DNA of 13,773 bases. Source: SIG673 sp964570105 (GTDB lineage: Bacteria > Bacillota > Clostridia > Oscillospirales > CAG-272). The stretch's first letter is position 1, and every line of letters begins with the position of its first letter. The stretch covers positions 1 to 13,773 of the forward strand of contig CAZMWM010000048.1 in assembly GCA_964570105.1 (NCBI GenBank), read 5' to 3'. This document shows, piece by piece, positions 1-7,500 of the stretch. Made by a program: the position numbers and the translations under genes. The notes under the pieces are model-generated. The model did no database searches. It was not told the origin of the DNA and was given only the letters and a program-made list of their open reading frames with translations.

Positions 1-50
1 CAATCCCTCCGTCACGGCAAGCCGTGCCACCTCCCTTTACACAAGGGAGG
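1..50. repeat. Two-hairpin intergenic repeat, left copy
   Basis: Two adjacent perfect inverted repeats are visible. CACGGC (13-18) pairs with GCCGTG (21-26) around AA. CCTCCCTT (30-37) pairs with AAGGGAGG (43-50) around a 5-nt loop. The same frame (caatccctc, then a hairpin, then ctccctttacaca) recurs in the same orientation at 13734-13773, where the first hairpin has a different sequence but still pairs. This is the behaviour of a dispersed structured repeat rather than a gene-specific terminator, and there is no U-tract on the minus strand after it. I recall similar palindromic repeats as common in Oscillospiraceae-type genomes, but cannot check that here. Confidence 0.7.
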
Positions 51-243
51 CGACCGTGAGCCAATGTTTTAAAGCGAGATTCGCGTAAACGAATACGCAA
101 GTGACCAATGCGGAAGCACTCCTCTGCATTTTTCTTGACAAGTCAAAGTTTCCATCTATGGGAGCAAGCCCCCAACCCTACGACACATCCGTTGCCGGGA
201 TAGGTTACTCATTTTCGGAATGCAGAGCTTTCGGCGCGGAGCT
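51..243. other. Non-coding end downstream of the rhamnosidase gene
   Basis: No convincing gene is seen; the short plus-strand reading frames here have no ribosome binding site and run into the antisense of the rhamnosidase gene. Small palindromes are present: TTGAC-aa-GTCAA at about 135-146, and GCGTA (83-87) with TACGC (94-98). A 9-bp inverted repeat, ctctgcatt (122-130) and aatgcagag (219-227), brackets most of the stretch. None is followed by a U-run on the minus strand, so no clear intrinsic terminator for the rhamnosidase transcript can be named. Confidence 0.4.
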
Positions 244-2430
244 TCAGCCGAAGTACCATACGCCTGCGCCGAGAGTTTTGGTCTTTCCGTTAAGGGTGAC
301 ATCGGCGGTGGTGCCGTTCGGTATCTCAAGGCAATACTTTACCCGATCTCCCTCGTAGCACCATTCGGAGCGGATGGTGCCGTAGCGGCTCTCGTAACGT
401 GCCTTTGCATAACCGAGCCGCTTATCGGGATGCGGCTCAATAAAGAAGTGCTCGTATCCCGGTCTTTCCTCGTCGAGCTTTATACCTGCCGCGTATCTGT
501 ACATCCAAGCCGCAACGGAGCCGTAAGCGTAATGGTTGAAGGAGTTCATATCGGTAGACCATACGGAGCCGTCCTCACGCATTCCGTCCCAATGCTCCCA
601 TATAGTGGTCGCTCCCATATTTACGGAGAACAGCCACGACGGGTATTTTTCGCGCAGAAGCAGGGTGTAAGCTTTTTCGGTATATCCGTTTTCGGTGAGC
701 GCTTCAAGGAGATAAGGAGTGCCGACAAAGCCGGTCGCAAGCGCGTCGCCTCTCTCTTCTATAAGCTCGACCAAGCGTTTCGCAAACGGTGCTTTACTGT
801 CTACGAGACCGAAATCGAGCGCCAAAACGTACGCCGTCTGAGTGTCGCTTACGAGCCTTCCTTTTTCGCATACATACGTATCGTTGAAGGCTTTTTTGAT
901 GCCTGCGCACAGCTTTTCGTATTCGCTCATATCATTACCGAGCACGCGTCCGGCTTTGACGAGCAGGGAGCACGACAGGTAATAATATGCCGTGGCGATA
1001 AGGTATTTATCCGTCGATCCGGTGTACGAGCCTTCCGGGGCGTCAAGTCCGAGCCAATCTCCAAAGTGATCGCCGGTATTCCACAGATACTCATCGCCCT
1101 GTGAGCGTATAAAGTCCACCCACGCCTTCATACTGTCGAACTGCTCTGCGAGCACCTCCTTGTCGGCGAATGCCGTGTATATCTCCCAAGGGCAAACGGT
1201 CGCCGCATCTCCCCATGCCGCGGAGTGGTGGCGGTGGTCCCAAAGGTACGGAATGACGTACGGAACTACCCCGTCAAGAGCTTTTTGCTCGGAGCTGAGG
1301 TCGCGGAGCCACTTTTTGAAGAATTTTTGCGTATCGTAATTCAAGGACGCGGTACGGCAGAACACCTCGGCGTCACCCGTCCAGCCGAGACGCTCGTCTC
1401 TCTGAGGACAGTCGGTCGGGACATCGAGAAAATTATCAATCTGTCCCCATATGATGTTGGAAAACAGCTTGTTCACCTTCGGAACGCCGCACTCGAACCA
1501 ACCAGTTCTGCGCATATTCGAATAGACGGATATAGCCGTAAAGTTCTCGAGCTTGACCTCCTCGCACCAATCGATCAGCTTGATATATCGGAAGCCGTAG
1601 AAGGTATGGAACGCTTTATACGTCTGGGTACCTTCCTTAAGCGTATAGACGACGAGCGACTCCGCACTGCGGTAATTGGCGTTGTAAAAATTCCCGTCAC
1701 TGTCAAGTATCTCGGCGTGCTGTATCTGCACGGTCTGTCCCGAGTGTCCGGTAACGGTAAATTCAACGTAACCGGTGACCTCCTGACCGAAATCTATCAC
1801 CGTTTCTCCCCCCGGGGTATGTATCAGCTCCACAGCCGCCGTGTGACGAAGCTCCATAATGTCCTCGCCCTCCTGTGGGATCAGAAGCGAGTTGGAGCCG
1901 TCGGATGCCGTCGGAGACTGCCAATCGGACGGTACGATACGGGCGTCGAAGGTCTCCCCGTCGTATATCTGACTTTTCAGTATTCCGCTCTTGGCAACGC
2001 TCCAGCTTCCGTCCGTGCAGATCAGCTCGCGGCTTCCGTCTGCATACGTGATATCGAGAGCGGCGATGACGTGTGGCTTGTCTCCGTATGTTCCTTTTTT
2101 GGTCGTCGGCGTACCGATACGCGACGAAAACCAGCCGTGACCGGCAGAGATATCTATTCGGTTTTTGCCGTCAAGGAGAAGGGCGGTGACGTCCTCTGTT
2201 TGGTACTGTACTCTTGTCTTGTAATCCGTCCAGCCCGGCGTGAGCACCTGCTTTCCCACGCGGCTTCCGTTTATGTAAGCCGTGTATACTCCAAGGGCGG
2301 ATGCGTACAGCGTGGCGTTTTTGAGAGGCTTGGATATAGCGAAGTCACGGCGAAATACGGGGCATATCTTATCCCATTCGTCGGGGCAGGTTATAAAGGA
2401 CGCGGCAAATATAGGGGCATCGTTTTTCAT
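244..2430 (-). CDS. GH78 alpha-L-rhamnosidase, cytoplasmic type
   Basis: Hydrolyses terminal alpha-L-rhamnose from oligosaccharides or glycosides. The 728-residue protein has the GH78 order: an N-terminal beta-sandwich that binds rhamnose (about 35-205), a second beta domain (about 205-300), an (alpha/alpha)6 catalytic barrel (about 305-640) and a C-terminal beta domain (about 650-725). The family hallmark DVPTDCPQRDERLGWTGD lies at 336-353. Its E346 is the expected general acid, and E612 in TIWEHWDG is the expected base. No signal peptide is seen, so it should act on imported substrate. It is shorter than many family members (often about 900 residues) and lacks an extra N-terminal domain. 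The start is preceded by AAAGGA about 10 nt upstream. It follows the lyase gene by 46 bp and probably shares its transcript. The family call is firm; the natural substrate is unknown. Confidence 0.95.
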   Translation of the reverse strand: MKNDAPIFAASFITCPDEWDKICPVFRRDFAISKPLKNATLYASALGVYTAYINGSRVGKQVLTPGWTDYKTRVQYQTEDVTALLLDGKNRIDISAGHGWFSSRIGTPTTKKGTYGDKPHVIAALDITYADGSRELICTDGSWSVAKSGILKSQIYDGETFDARIVPSDWQSPTASDGSNSLLIPQEGEDIMELRHTAAVELIHTPGGETVIDFGQEVTGYVEFTVTGHSGQTVQIQHAEILDSDGNFYNANYRSAESLVVYTLKEGTQTYKAFHTFYGFRYIKLIDWCEEVKLENFTAISVYSNMRRTGWFECGVPKVNKLFSNIIWGQIDNFLDVPTDCPQRDERLGWTGDAEVFCRTASLNYDTQKFFKKWLRDLSSEQKALDGVVPYVIPYLWDHRHHSAAWGDAATVCPWEIYTAFADKEVLAEQFDSMKAWVDFIRSQGDEYLWNTGDHFGDWLGLDAPEGSYTGSTDKYLIATAYYYLSCSLLVKAGRVLGNDMSEYEKLCAGIKKAFNDTYVCEKGRLVSDTQTAYVLALDFGLVDSKAPFAKRLVELIEERGDALATGFVGTPYLLEALTENGYTEKAYTLLLREKYPSWLFSVNMGATTIWEHWDGMREDGSVWSTDMNSFNHYAYGSVAAWMYRYAAGIKLDEERPGYEHFFIEPHPDKRLGYAKARYESRYGTIRSEWCYEGDRVKYCLEIPNGTTADVTLNGKTKTLGAGVWYFG

Positions 2431-2476
2431 ATCATCGGTATCCTTTCGTTATCCGTGTTTTTGGGGTATCGGTAGC

Positions 2477-3598
2477 TTAAGCCAACGGGTGGTACAGCCA
2501 CGTGGGGGTAGCGTTGTTCAAGAGAGCGGCGCCACGCTCGGCGTAGCCGGTCTCCGGGAAATAGCGGTCGGCACGAAGGAGCAATTTGGCGAACGGCTCC
2601 TTGGTCGCTTCGTTGCTTATCTGCTGATAAGGGAAGGTCTCGGGGGAGGCGATATAAGGATAAAGGTAATCGACCGCTCGGCGGAGCAGACATTTCTCCC
2701 CGTCTCTCTCCGTCCAATACGGCTGATGTATACCAAGCCTTGCAGCCATATTTCCGAGAAGTGTAAGCGCGTCCAGATTCATTATCGAATAGCTCATTGC
2801 CTTGGTGCGTGCAAGCTCGTGCGGTTGGGAGCCGTCGCTCATTATATGCTTTTTTACTCTGAGGTCGTAAGCCGAGTTGAGCGTTTTTTCGGCGAGCTTG
2901 GGGCGATCTGTGAACATCGCGGCGGAAGCTATCTGAACGTCGTACCACGCTCCGTGGTTGTTGTGCTGGTTGCATTCGTCGACTCCTATCTCGCTCGTGA
3001 GCATCCAATCGACGAATTTATTTACCCAATCCTTGATGCCGTTCAAGGTCTCGGCATCTATCGCACCGAGATATTCAAGTATGGCTATTGCGTTGTATAC
3101 GCTGTGGGTGTCGGTAAGATCGATGAGTCCGATGCCGCGACCGCTGCATATACCCGGTATTGCCTGACCGTACTCGAGATGCGGTGTCATATAGCTCTCA
3201 GGCTCAAGATACCAATCTCTGAGCATCCTTACCGCCTTTTCGGCGTAACGCTTGTCCTCGAGGTGCAAAGCCGCAAGGGCAAGGGTGTGTACGTTGCCGG
3301 ACATCTTCCCAAACGTGATATCCTCCTTGGTGTCCGGGTTGATCTCGCCGTCGCGGCGTATGTACGGAAGCCCGTCCTTTTTGGTGGGATCCGGCCACCA
3401 ATACGGTCCCATGGACATATAGTCGTGCACATTTCCCGAGGGGGCTTTCAGCTTGCGGTCGACGACGGACACACGGGGGAGCTTTAACGCCCGTTCTGCC
3501 TTTTCTTTTAATATCTCAAGCTTCGGGGCGGAGAGGGAGCCTTTTAATTCCAAAAGCGTGTCTCCGTCATAAGTTACTGTACGCGGTGAATTTTTCAT
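2477..3598 (-). CDS. Alginate-lyase-superfamily polysaccharide lyase
   Basis: This 373-residue protein belongs to the alginate lyase superfamily (Pfam Alginate_lyase; PL5/PL38-like alpha/alpha toroid), whose members cleave uronic-acid polysaccharides by beta-elimination. Visible hallmarks, numbered from the chosen ATG, are GPYWWPDP (64-71), YGQAIPG (143-149), the catalytic-type NNHGAWYDVQ (213-222, with N213/N214, H215 and Y219) and QPHELARTKAMSYS (258-271). The uronate preference (mannuronate, guluronate, glucuronate) cannot be read from sequence; resemblance to the glucuronan-lyase branch is only an impression. I chose the ATG at 3598 because AGAAAGGAAGG lies about 11 nt upstream. A longer frame starts with GTG at 3673, overlapping the upstream stop as GTGA, but its N-terminus is not family-like and it has only a weak ribosome binding site. 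No signal peptide is seen. It lies between ytvI and the rhamnosidase gene on one strand and is probably co-transcribed with both. Confidence 0.88.
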   Translation of the reverse strand: MKNSPRTVTYDGDTLLELKGSLSAPKLEILKEKAERALKLPRVSVVDRKLKAPSGNVHDYMSMGPYWWPDPTKKDGLPYIRRDGEINPDTKEDITFGKMSGNVHTLALAALHLEDKRYAEKAVRMLRDWYLEPESYMTPHLEYGQAIPGICSGRGIGLIDLTDTHSVYNAIAILEYLGAIDAETLNGIKDWVNKFVDWMLTSEIGVDECNQHNNHGAWYDVQIASAAMFTDRPKLAEKTLNSAYDLRVKKHIMSDGSQPHELARTKAMSYSIMNLDALTLLGNMAARLGIHQPYWTERDGEKCLLRRAVDYLYPYIASPETFPYQQISNEATKEPFAKLLLRADRYFPETGYAERGAALLNNATPTWLYHPLA

Positions 3599-3669
3599 GG
3601 TCTCTGTAGCCTTCCTTTCTTTTTTGGATGATGAGTAATAATAGTTTTGCGCTCGGTGAGCGTTGGCGG

Positions 3670-4764
3670 TCACCTGTGTGCCGTGCTCTCGGATGTGCTG
3701 TTATCGGGGGTAGACCGGAAACGCAAGCCGAGCGTCTCGGCTATACCGTCGGGAAGAGCGTTCAAAAGGATAACGGTAAGGAGCGGCGCGAAGAAAAGTC
3801 CCATGATGCCGAAAACGCGCGAGCCGAGATACATTGAAAACAGGGTGGTTATTGGTGAAAGCCCGATGCCGGAGCTTATTATTCGCGGCTCGGCAAATCT
3901 GCGTACGAGCGAGACTACCGCGAATATTATAAGGATGCCGACGGCGTAATAGACGTCTCCGATCACCCATTCCCATATCGCCCACGGAACGAGCACCGTG
4001 CCGGCTCCGAGTATTGGCAGCATATCGACGAGTGAGATAACGAGCGCGAGCGTGAACGCGTATGGGATACCGAGCGTGAGCAGTCCGACGGTAAGCTCGA
4101 CAAAGGTGATGAAGGTGAGTATCAGGCACGCCTTAAGATACTGTAGCCCCGCGGTGGCGAGCCGACGGCGCATTCTGTCGTATGCGCATCTCAGCGACGG
4201 CGGTAAGAGCTTGCGAAGCTTTTTTGATATATTAGCGTGATCTGCGGTGAAATAGTATGATGAGGTTATCAGGATGACCGTGAAGAGTATAAGCTCCGGC
4301 AGAGCGCCGACGGCAGAAGCCACAAGTGCCGGAAGCGTGGCTGTAAGCTCCGTAAGCGCACCCATCAGCGCGTCCTTGAGCACGTCGGAAATGTCGTTTC
4401 CGTACGCGGAGATGAACGGTATGTGCGAAACGAAGGTCTCTGCCTTTTTAAGGAACAACTCCGCCCCTCCGTTCGTATTAAGGTCGGACAGAAGCGCGCC
4501 AAGCTCGGAGAGCGCTCTGCTCACGGTCAGAAAAACGACGGCTCCGATGCCGCTCACCGTTAATGTGACGAATATTCCTGCCACGAGCCTTTTGCTCGTT
4601 TTGAGCCGCTCGGAGAGCAGTGTCACCGCAGGCTGGAGACAGCACGCCGCTATCCAAGCTATTATGAACGGCAAAAAAACGGGGAAAACGTATTTCATTA
4701 TGAGCCAGAGCACAAACGCCGCGACAGCGAAAATAACAAGCTTTTTTATCCGTTCCGTTCCCAT
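3670..4764 (-). CDS. ytvI: AI-2E family membrane protein, YtvI-like
   Basis: A polytopic membrane protein of about 364 residues in the AI-2E transporter family. It is closest by pattern to YtvI of spore-forming Firmicutes (sporulation integral membrane protein), which has no settled substrate. Two hydrophobic segments occur near the N-terminus, then a soluble-looking middle, then a hydrophobic half. That half carries the family's conserved SLVDMLPILGAG and EPRIISSGIGLSP segments and a final GIMGLFFAPLL. The frame is open to 4851, but GGAGG sits 7 nt before the ATG at 4764 (4 nt before the ATG at 4767), which fixes the start at the MGTERIKK end. It is the first gene of the minus-strand run that continues into the lyase and rhamnosidase. 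That context could hint at transport, but the YtvI resemblance argues for an unrelated house role. Gene symbol is given by similarity only. Confidence 0.82.
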   Translation of the reverse strand: MGTERIKKLVIFAVAAFVLWLIMKYVFPVFLPFIIAWIAACCLQPAVTLLSERLKTSKRLVAGIFVTLTVSGIGAVVFLTVSRALSELGALLSDLNTNGGAELFLKKAETFVSHIPFISAYGNDISDVLKDALMGALTELTATLPALVASAVGALPELILFTVILITSSYYFTADHANISKKLRKLLPPSLRCAYDRMRRRLATAGLQYLKACLILTFITFVELTVGLLTLGIPYAFTLALVISLVDMLPILGAGTVLVPWAIWEWVIGDVYYAVGILIIFAVVSLVRRFAEPRIISSGIGLSPITTLFSMYLGSRVFGIMGLFFAPLLTVILLNALPDGIAETLGLRFRSTPDNSTSESTAHR

Positions 4765-4800
4765 CATCGAGCCTCCGCAGTGCATTGATATCGCTTTGAT

Positions 4801-4806
4801 ATTATA
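4801..4806 (-). promoter_or_regulatory. Probable -10 box for the ytvI-lyase-rhamnosidase run
   Basis: The minus strand carries a perfect TATAAT here, placing a transcription start near 4795, about 30 nt before the chosen ytvI start. The -35 is poor: the best match is TTACAT with a 19-nt spacer. The site is suggestive, not certain. Confidence 0.45.
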
Positions 4807-4871
4807 TTCCGAAAAGTCGCTCTTGATGTAACGGACGGGAGATATTTTCAAAGCAAGCGAGGTTGGGATAC

Positions 4872-4900
4872 TTGACTTTTTCCGTGATCGCGGCTATAAT
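4872..4900 (+). promoter_or_regulatory. Sigma-A type promoter for the DUF6472-like gene
   Basis: TTGACT (4872-4877), a spacer of exactly 17 nt, and TATAAT (4895-4900) on the plus strand. Transcription would start near 4907, giving a leader of about 47 nt before the ATG at 4954. This is the only plus-strand promoter I find, and it matches the only plus-strand gene. Confidence 0.85.
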
Positions 4901-4953
4901 ATATACGAAACCGTCACGAAACTGCTGTGATTTAGAAAGGGCATGGTCATAAA

Positions 4954-5175
4954 ATGGAAAAGTCGGATAAGAAAAAGCTTTATATCGCGCCAAGACCTAA
5001 GGAGACGCCTTGCGAGAGCTGTATGTACTTTGATTACGATGAGGATGCGGGGGAGGACGTGTGCGGCGTGGATATGGACGAGGACGAAAACGTCAGCCTG
5101 CTTACCGGAAAAAGCTCCGGATGCCCGTATTACCGTTACTATAACGAATATAAGAGCGTTCAAAAGCAGAACTGA
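4954..5175 (+). CDS. DUF6472-like four-cysteine mini-protein
   Basis: A 73-residue acidic protein of unknown function. It has four cysteines: C20-x2-C23 (PCESC), C37 (VCGVDMDEDE) and C57 (GCPYYRYY). They are spaced like a small zinc ribbon or similar metal site. The pattern CESCxYFDYDED...CxxDMDEDE...CPYYRxYxEYK matches what I remember of DUF6472, a short protein family widespread in Clostridia; this is from memory. AGAAAGG lies about 13 nt before the ATG, and a near-consensus promoter lies further upstream. It ends 22 bp from the stop of the convergent unknown gene, with only a weak GTTC/GAAC hairpin in between, so the two transcripts may overlap at their 3' ends. No role can be assigned. 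Confidence 0.8.
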   Translation: MEKSDKKKLYIAPRPKETPCESCMYFDYDEDAGEDVCGVDMDEDENVSLLTGKSSGCPYYRYYNEYKSVQKQN

Positions 5176-5197
5176 CGTTTTTGTTATATGTGTCCCG

Positions 5198-6238
5198 TCA
5201 GATGAAAGGTCTGCGGTCAAGCACGAGACGCAGGGGCTTGGACGTGACTATCTTGCCCGGAAGCGCCGCCTGAAGCTCCGCAATGGCACACATTCCGCCG
5301 AAAAGACGGTGCAGATCGTTCATCATATCATCCGTTTCGGGATCGCGCTTGAGTACAGCCGTTAAATATCTGACGGCAAAATTCTCGATGGATGCCTGTA
5401 CCTCTTCCGCGCGATATGTAGGAGCCTGACGGCGTGCGCGGTTGATGCAGTACAGCCAGTCCACCTCGATGAAATCCATATCTCCGTTTGCAAATCTGCC
5501 CTGGAAGGCGTCGCGAGCGTAAAGCTCAAGGCAGGTGTCTATCATTTTTTCGGGGTAAGGGATGGGCTGATGCGCGTGCTCGTGATTGAAGAGGTAGTGA
5601 AATCCTCCTGCCATATATTCGAACATCGCGGCACCGGTCTTATATCTGTCGCTTGTAAACCACGGCGTTCCGTCTGTGATGCCGCGCTTCCAAAATCCGC
5701 TGTGCTCGTCCGCATTCTCACGGAACCAAGCGAAATACATCTCTCTCCATTCGGCAGGCGCTTCGTCGGCGTTCACCAGAGCGGCGTAGACTCCGGCGCC
5801 CTGATGCGAGTCTCTCCACGGATTGTATTTCCAATCAAGACCGTCGAGCAGGGCGTAAAGCTCCTTTTTGTCGTAATACCTGTGAAGCTCCGTTATCGGA
5901 TGAAGGGGAAGCACGTCGAAAAGCTCAAGTGCGGCGGTGCAATGAGCGGTGGTATGCATGGTATGATGCGTTTTTTCCGTGAACATTCCGGTCTCGGGAT
6001 CCTGAAGCGCACGCAGAGCCGCTATCCTTGCCGCTCGCTCCTCATCGGAGAAAACAAACTCGTCGATCGTGTACAGGACGTTTGCGGCGTCGGCACAGCC
6101 GTATTCGTTGCATCCCAGCTCGCGGCTCCCGTCCTCGTCCTGCCAAAGCCAACGGCAGTATTCACCGTTTCCGAGATAATGGCGCTCCACGACCTTCTTT
6201 ACGTTGTGTATAAAATTTGAGATATCGATCTTTTCCAT
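5198..6238 (-). CDS. Unrecognised 346-residue protein, tandem copy A
   Basis: I do not recognise a named family. The protein is soluble, with no signal peptide or membrane segment. Dense aromatic/His motifs stand out: GCNEYGCADAANVLY (42-56), THHTMHTTAHC (90-100), GGFHYLFNHEHAHQP (211-225) and EVDWLYCINRARRQAP (258-273). The helical rhythm, with repeated Ala-Ala-Leu-Glu stretches after His or Gly-Tyr turns (TAHCTAALELFD at 97-108), suggests an alpha/alpha toroid like those of glycosidases, lyases or terpene-cyclase-like proteins. That fold is inference. It is 346 residues, the same length as copy B at 6340-7380, with about 40 substitutions by hand count (about 88% identity). The ribosome binding site (AGAAAG) is weaker than that of copy B. 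The gap upstream holds no clear promoter, so expression probably depends on copy B's promoter. Confidence 0.85.
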   Translation of the reverse strand: MEKIDISNFIHNVKKVVERHYLGNGEYCRWLWQDEDGSRELGCNEYGCADAANVLYTIDEFVFSDEERAARIAALRALQDPETGMFTEKTHHTMHTTAHCTAALELFDVLPLHPITELHRYYDKKELYALLDGLDWKYNPWRDSHQGAGVYAALVNADEAPAEWREMYFAWFRENADEHSGFWKRGITDGTPWFTSDRYKTGAAMFEYMAGGFHYLFNHEHAHQPIPYPEKMIDTCLELYARDAFQGRFANGDMDFIEVDWLYCINRARRQAPTYRAEEVQASIENFAVRYLTAVLKRDPETDDMMNDLHRLFGGMCAIAELQAALPGKIVTSKPLRLVLDRRPFI

Positions 6239-6271
6239 CTTAGATACCGTCTTTCTGTAAAAATTTATTTT

Positions 6272-6300
6272 GGTGACCTTTGGGCACCTTTTTTGTTTTA
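6272..6300 (+). terminator. Intrinsic terminator reading on the plus strand
   Basis: GGTG-a-CC, a TTT loop, GG-g-CACC, then TTTTTTGTTTT: a short stem with one mismatch and a U-rich tail. It lies between the two tandem copies, pointing against them; no plus-strand gene ends here. On the minus strand the hairpin is followed by AAAATAAATTTTT, a poor tail. It may instead be an RNA-processing or stabilising hairpin in the copy B to copy A message. Confidence 0.45.
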
Positions 6301-6339
6301 TGCTTATGCGTTATGCGGTATTGCTCGGGTGTTCGGTGC

Positions 6340-7380
6340 TCAGATGAAAGGTCTGCGGTCGAGCACGAGACGCAGGGGCTTGGACGTGACTATCTTGCCC
6401 GGAAGCGCCGCCTGAAGCTCTGCAAAGGCGCACATTCCGCCGAAGAGGAAGTGCAGATCGTTCATCGCCTCGTCCTTTTCGGGATCGCGCTCAAGTATCG
6501 CAGATGTATATCTGACGGCGAAATCCTCGATGGATGCTTGTACCTCTTCCGCGCGGTAGGTCGGAGCCTGACGGCGTGCGCGGTTGATGCAGTACAGCCA
6601 ATCTATCTCCACGAAATCCATAACTCCGTTTACAAATCTCCCGTTGAAGGCGTTACGCTTGTAAAGCTCAAGGCAGGTATCGATTACTCTTTCCGGATAC
6701 GGCATCGGCTGATGCGCGTGCTCGTGATTGAAGAGGTAGTGAAATCCTCCTGCCATATATTCGAACATCGCGGCGCCGGTCTTGTATCTGTCGTCTGTCT
6801 CCCAAGGCGCTTCGTCGGTGGTGCCGCGCTTCCAAAATCCGCTGTGCTCGTCCGCATTCTCACGGAACCAGGCGAAATATGTTTCTCTCCACTCGGCAGG
6901 CGCTTCGTCAGCGTTTACCAGAGCGGCGTAAACTCCGGCGCCCTGATGAGAGTTGCCCCACGGGTTGTATTGCCAATCAAGACCGTCGAGCAGAGCGTAA
7001 AGCTCCTTTTTATCGTAATACTTGTGAAGCCCCGTTATCGGATGAAGGGGGAGCGCGTCGAAAAGCTCAAGTGCGGCGGTGCAATGAGCGGTGGTATGTA
7101 TGGTATGATGCGTTCTTTCCGTGAACATTCCGGTCTCGGGATCCTGAAGCGCACGCAGAGCCGCTATCCTTGCCGCTCGCTCCTCATCGGAGAAAACAAA
7201 CTCGTCGATCGTGTACAGGACGTTTGCGGCGTCGGCACAGCCGTATTCGTTGCATCCCAGCTCGCGGTCACCCTTTTCGTTCTGCCACAGCCAACGGCAG
7301 TATTCACCGTTTCCGAGATAATGGCGCTCCACGATCTTCTTTACCTCGTGGATAAAGCTTGAAATATCGATCTTTTCCAT
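6340..7380 (-). CDS. Unrecognised 346-residue protein, tandem copy B
   Basis: Paralogue of the gene at 5198-6238, offset by exactly 1142 bp with no net insertion or deletion. All the His/aromatic motifs of copy A are kept: GCNEYGCADAANVLY, THHTIHTTAHC, GGFHYLFNHEHAHQP, EIDWLYCINRARRQ. Substitutions crowd into two places, residues 187-196 and 292-311. The frame allows ATG at 7383 or 7380. I chose 7380 because it matches copy A (MEKIDIS) and gives 7 nt of spacing to AAAGGA. A consensus-like promoter lies 33-61 bp upstream, making this the lead gene of the pair. It follows the GH42-like gene on the same strand with a 120-bp gap. Function is unknown; an intracellular sugar-processing enzyme is suggested only by its neighbours. 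Confidence 0.87.
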   Translation of the reverse strand: MEKIDISSFIHEVKKIVERHYLGNGEYCRWLWQNEKGDRELGCNEYGCADAANVLYTIDEFVFSDEERAARIAALRALQDPETGMFTERTHHTIHTTAHCTAALELFDALPLHPITGLHKYYDKKELYALLDGLDWQYNPWGNSHQGAGVYAALVNADEAPAEWRETYFAWFRENADEHSGFWKRGTTDEAPWETDDRYKTGAAMFEYMAGGFHYLFNHEHAHQPMPYPERVIDTCLELYKRNAFNGRFVNGVMDFVEIDWLYCINRARRQAPTYRAEEVQASIEDFAVRYTSAILERDPEKDEAMNDLHFLFGGMCAFAELQAALPGKIVTSKPLRLVLDRRPFI

Positions 7381-7412
7381 CATTATATCCTTTCATTTTA
7401 AGGTTTGAGTAC

Positions 7413-7441
7413 AGTATATCATAAAAGTGAAAAAATATCAA
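7413..7441 (-). promoter_or_regulatory. Sigma-A type promoter for the tandem pair
   Basis: On the minus strand TTGATA (7436-7441), a 17-nt spacer and TATACT (7413-7418, preceded by TG one base away) form a near-consensus promoter. The start would fall near 7406, leaving a leader of about 25 nt. It separates transcription of the tandem pair from the GH42-like gene upstream, although read-through is possible because no good terminator is seen between 7442 and 7500. Confidence 0.8.
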
Positions 7442-7500
7442 GCCAAATCGTGATTTTTTACGTAATTATTTGCACGACCGGTCATCGCTCCGAAAATGGT

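Noticed and set aside
220..3487. Long plus-strand open frames opposite the rhamnosidase and lyase genes (220-1104, 1225-2475, 2282-3487)
   Set aside because: They mirror the codon pattern of strongly supported minus-strand enzymes, lack ribosome binding sites and show no family motifs.
3599..3673. GTG start for the lyase gene overlapping the ytvI stop (GTGA)
   Set aside because: The extra 25 residues are low-complexity and not family-like, while the ATG at 3598 has a strong AGAAAGGAAGG site.
6280..7362. 360-codon plus-strand frame opposite copy B, with a partner opposite copy A (5570-6220)
   Set aside because: Its conservation between copies follows from the duplication of the sense genes. 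The sense strand carries the ribosome binding sites and clean domain boundaries.
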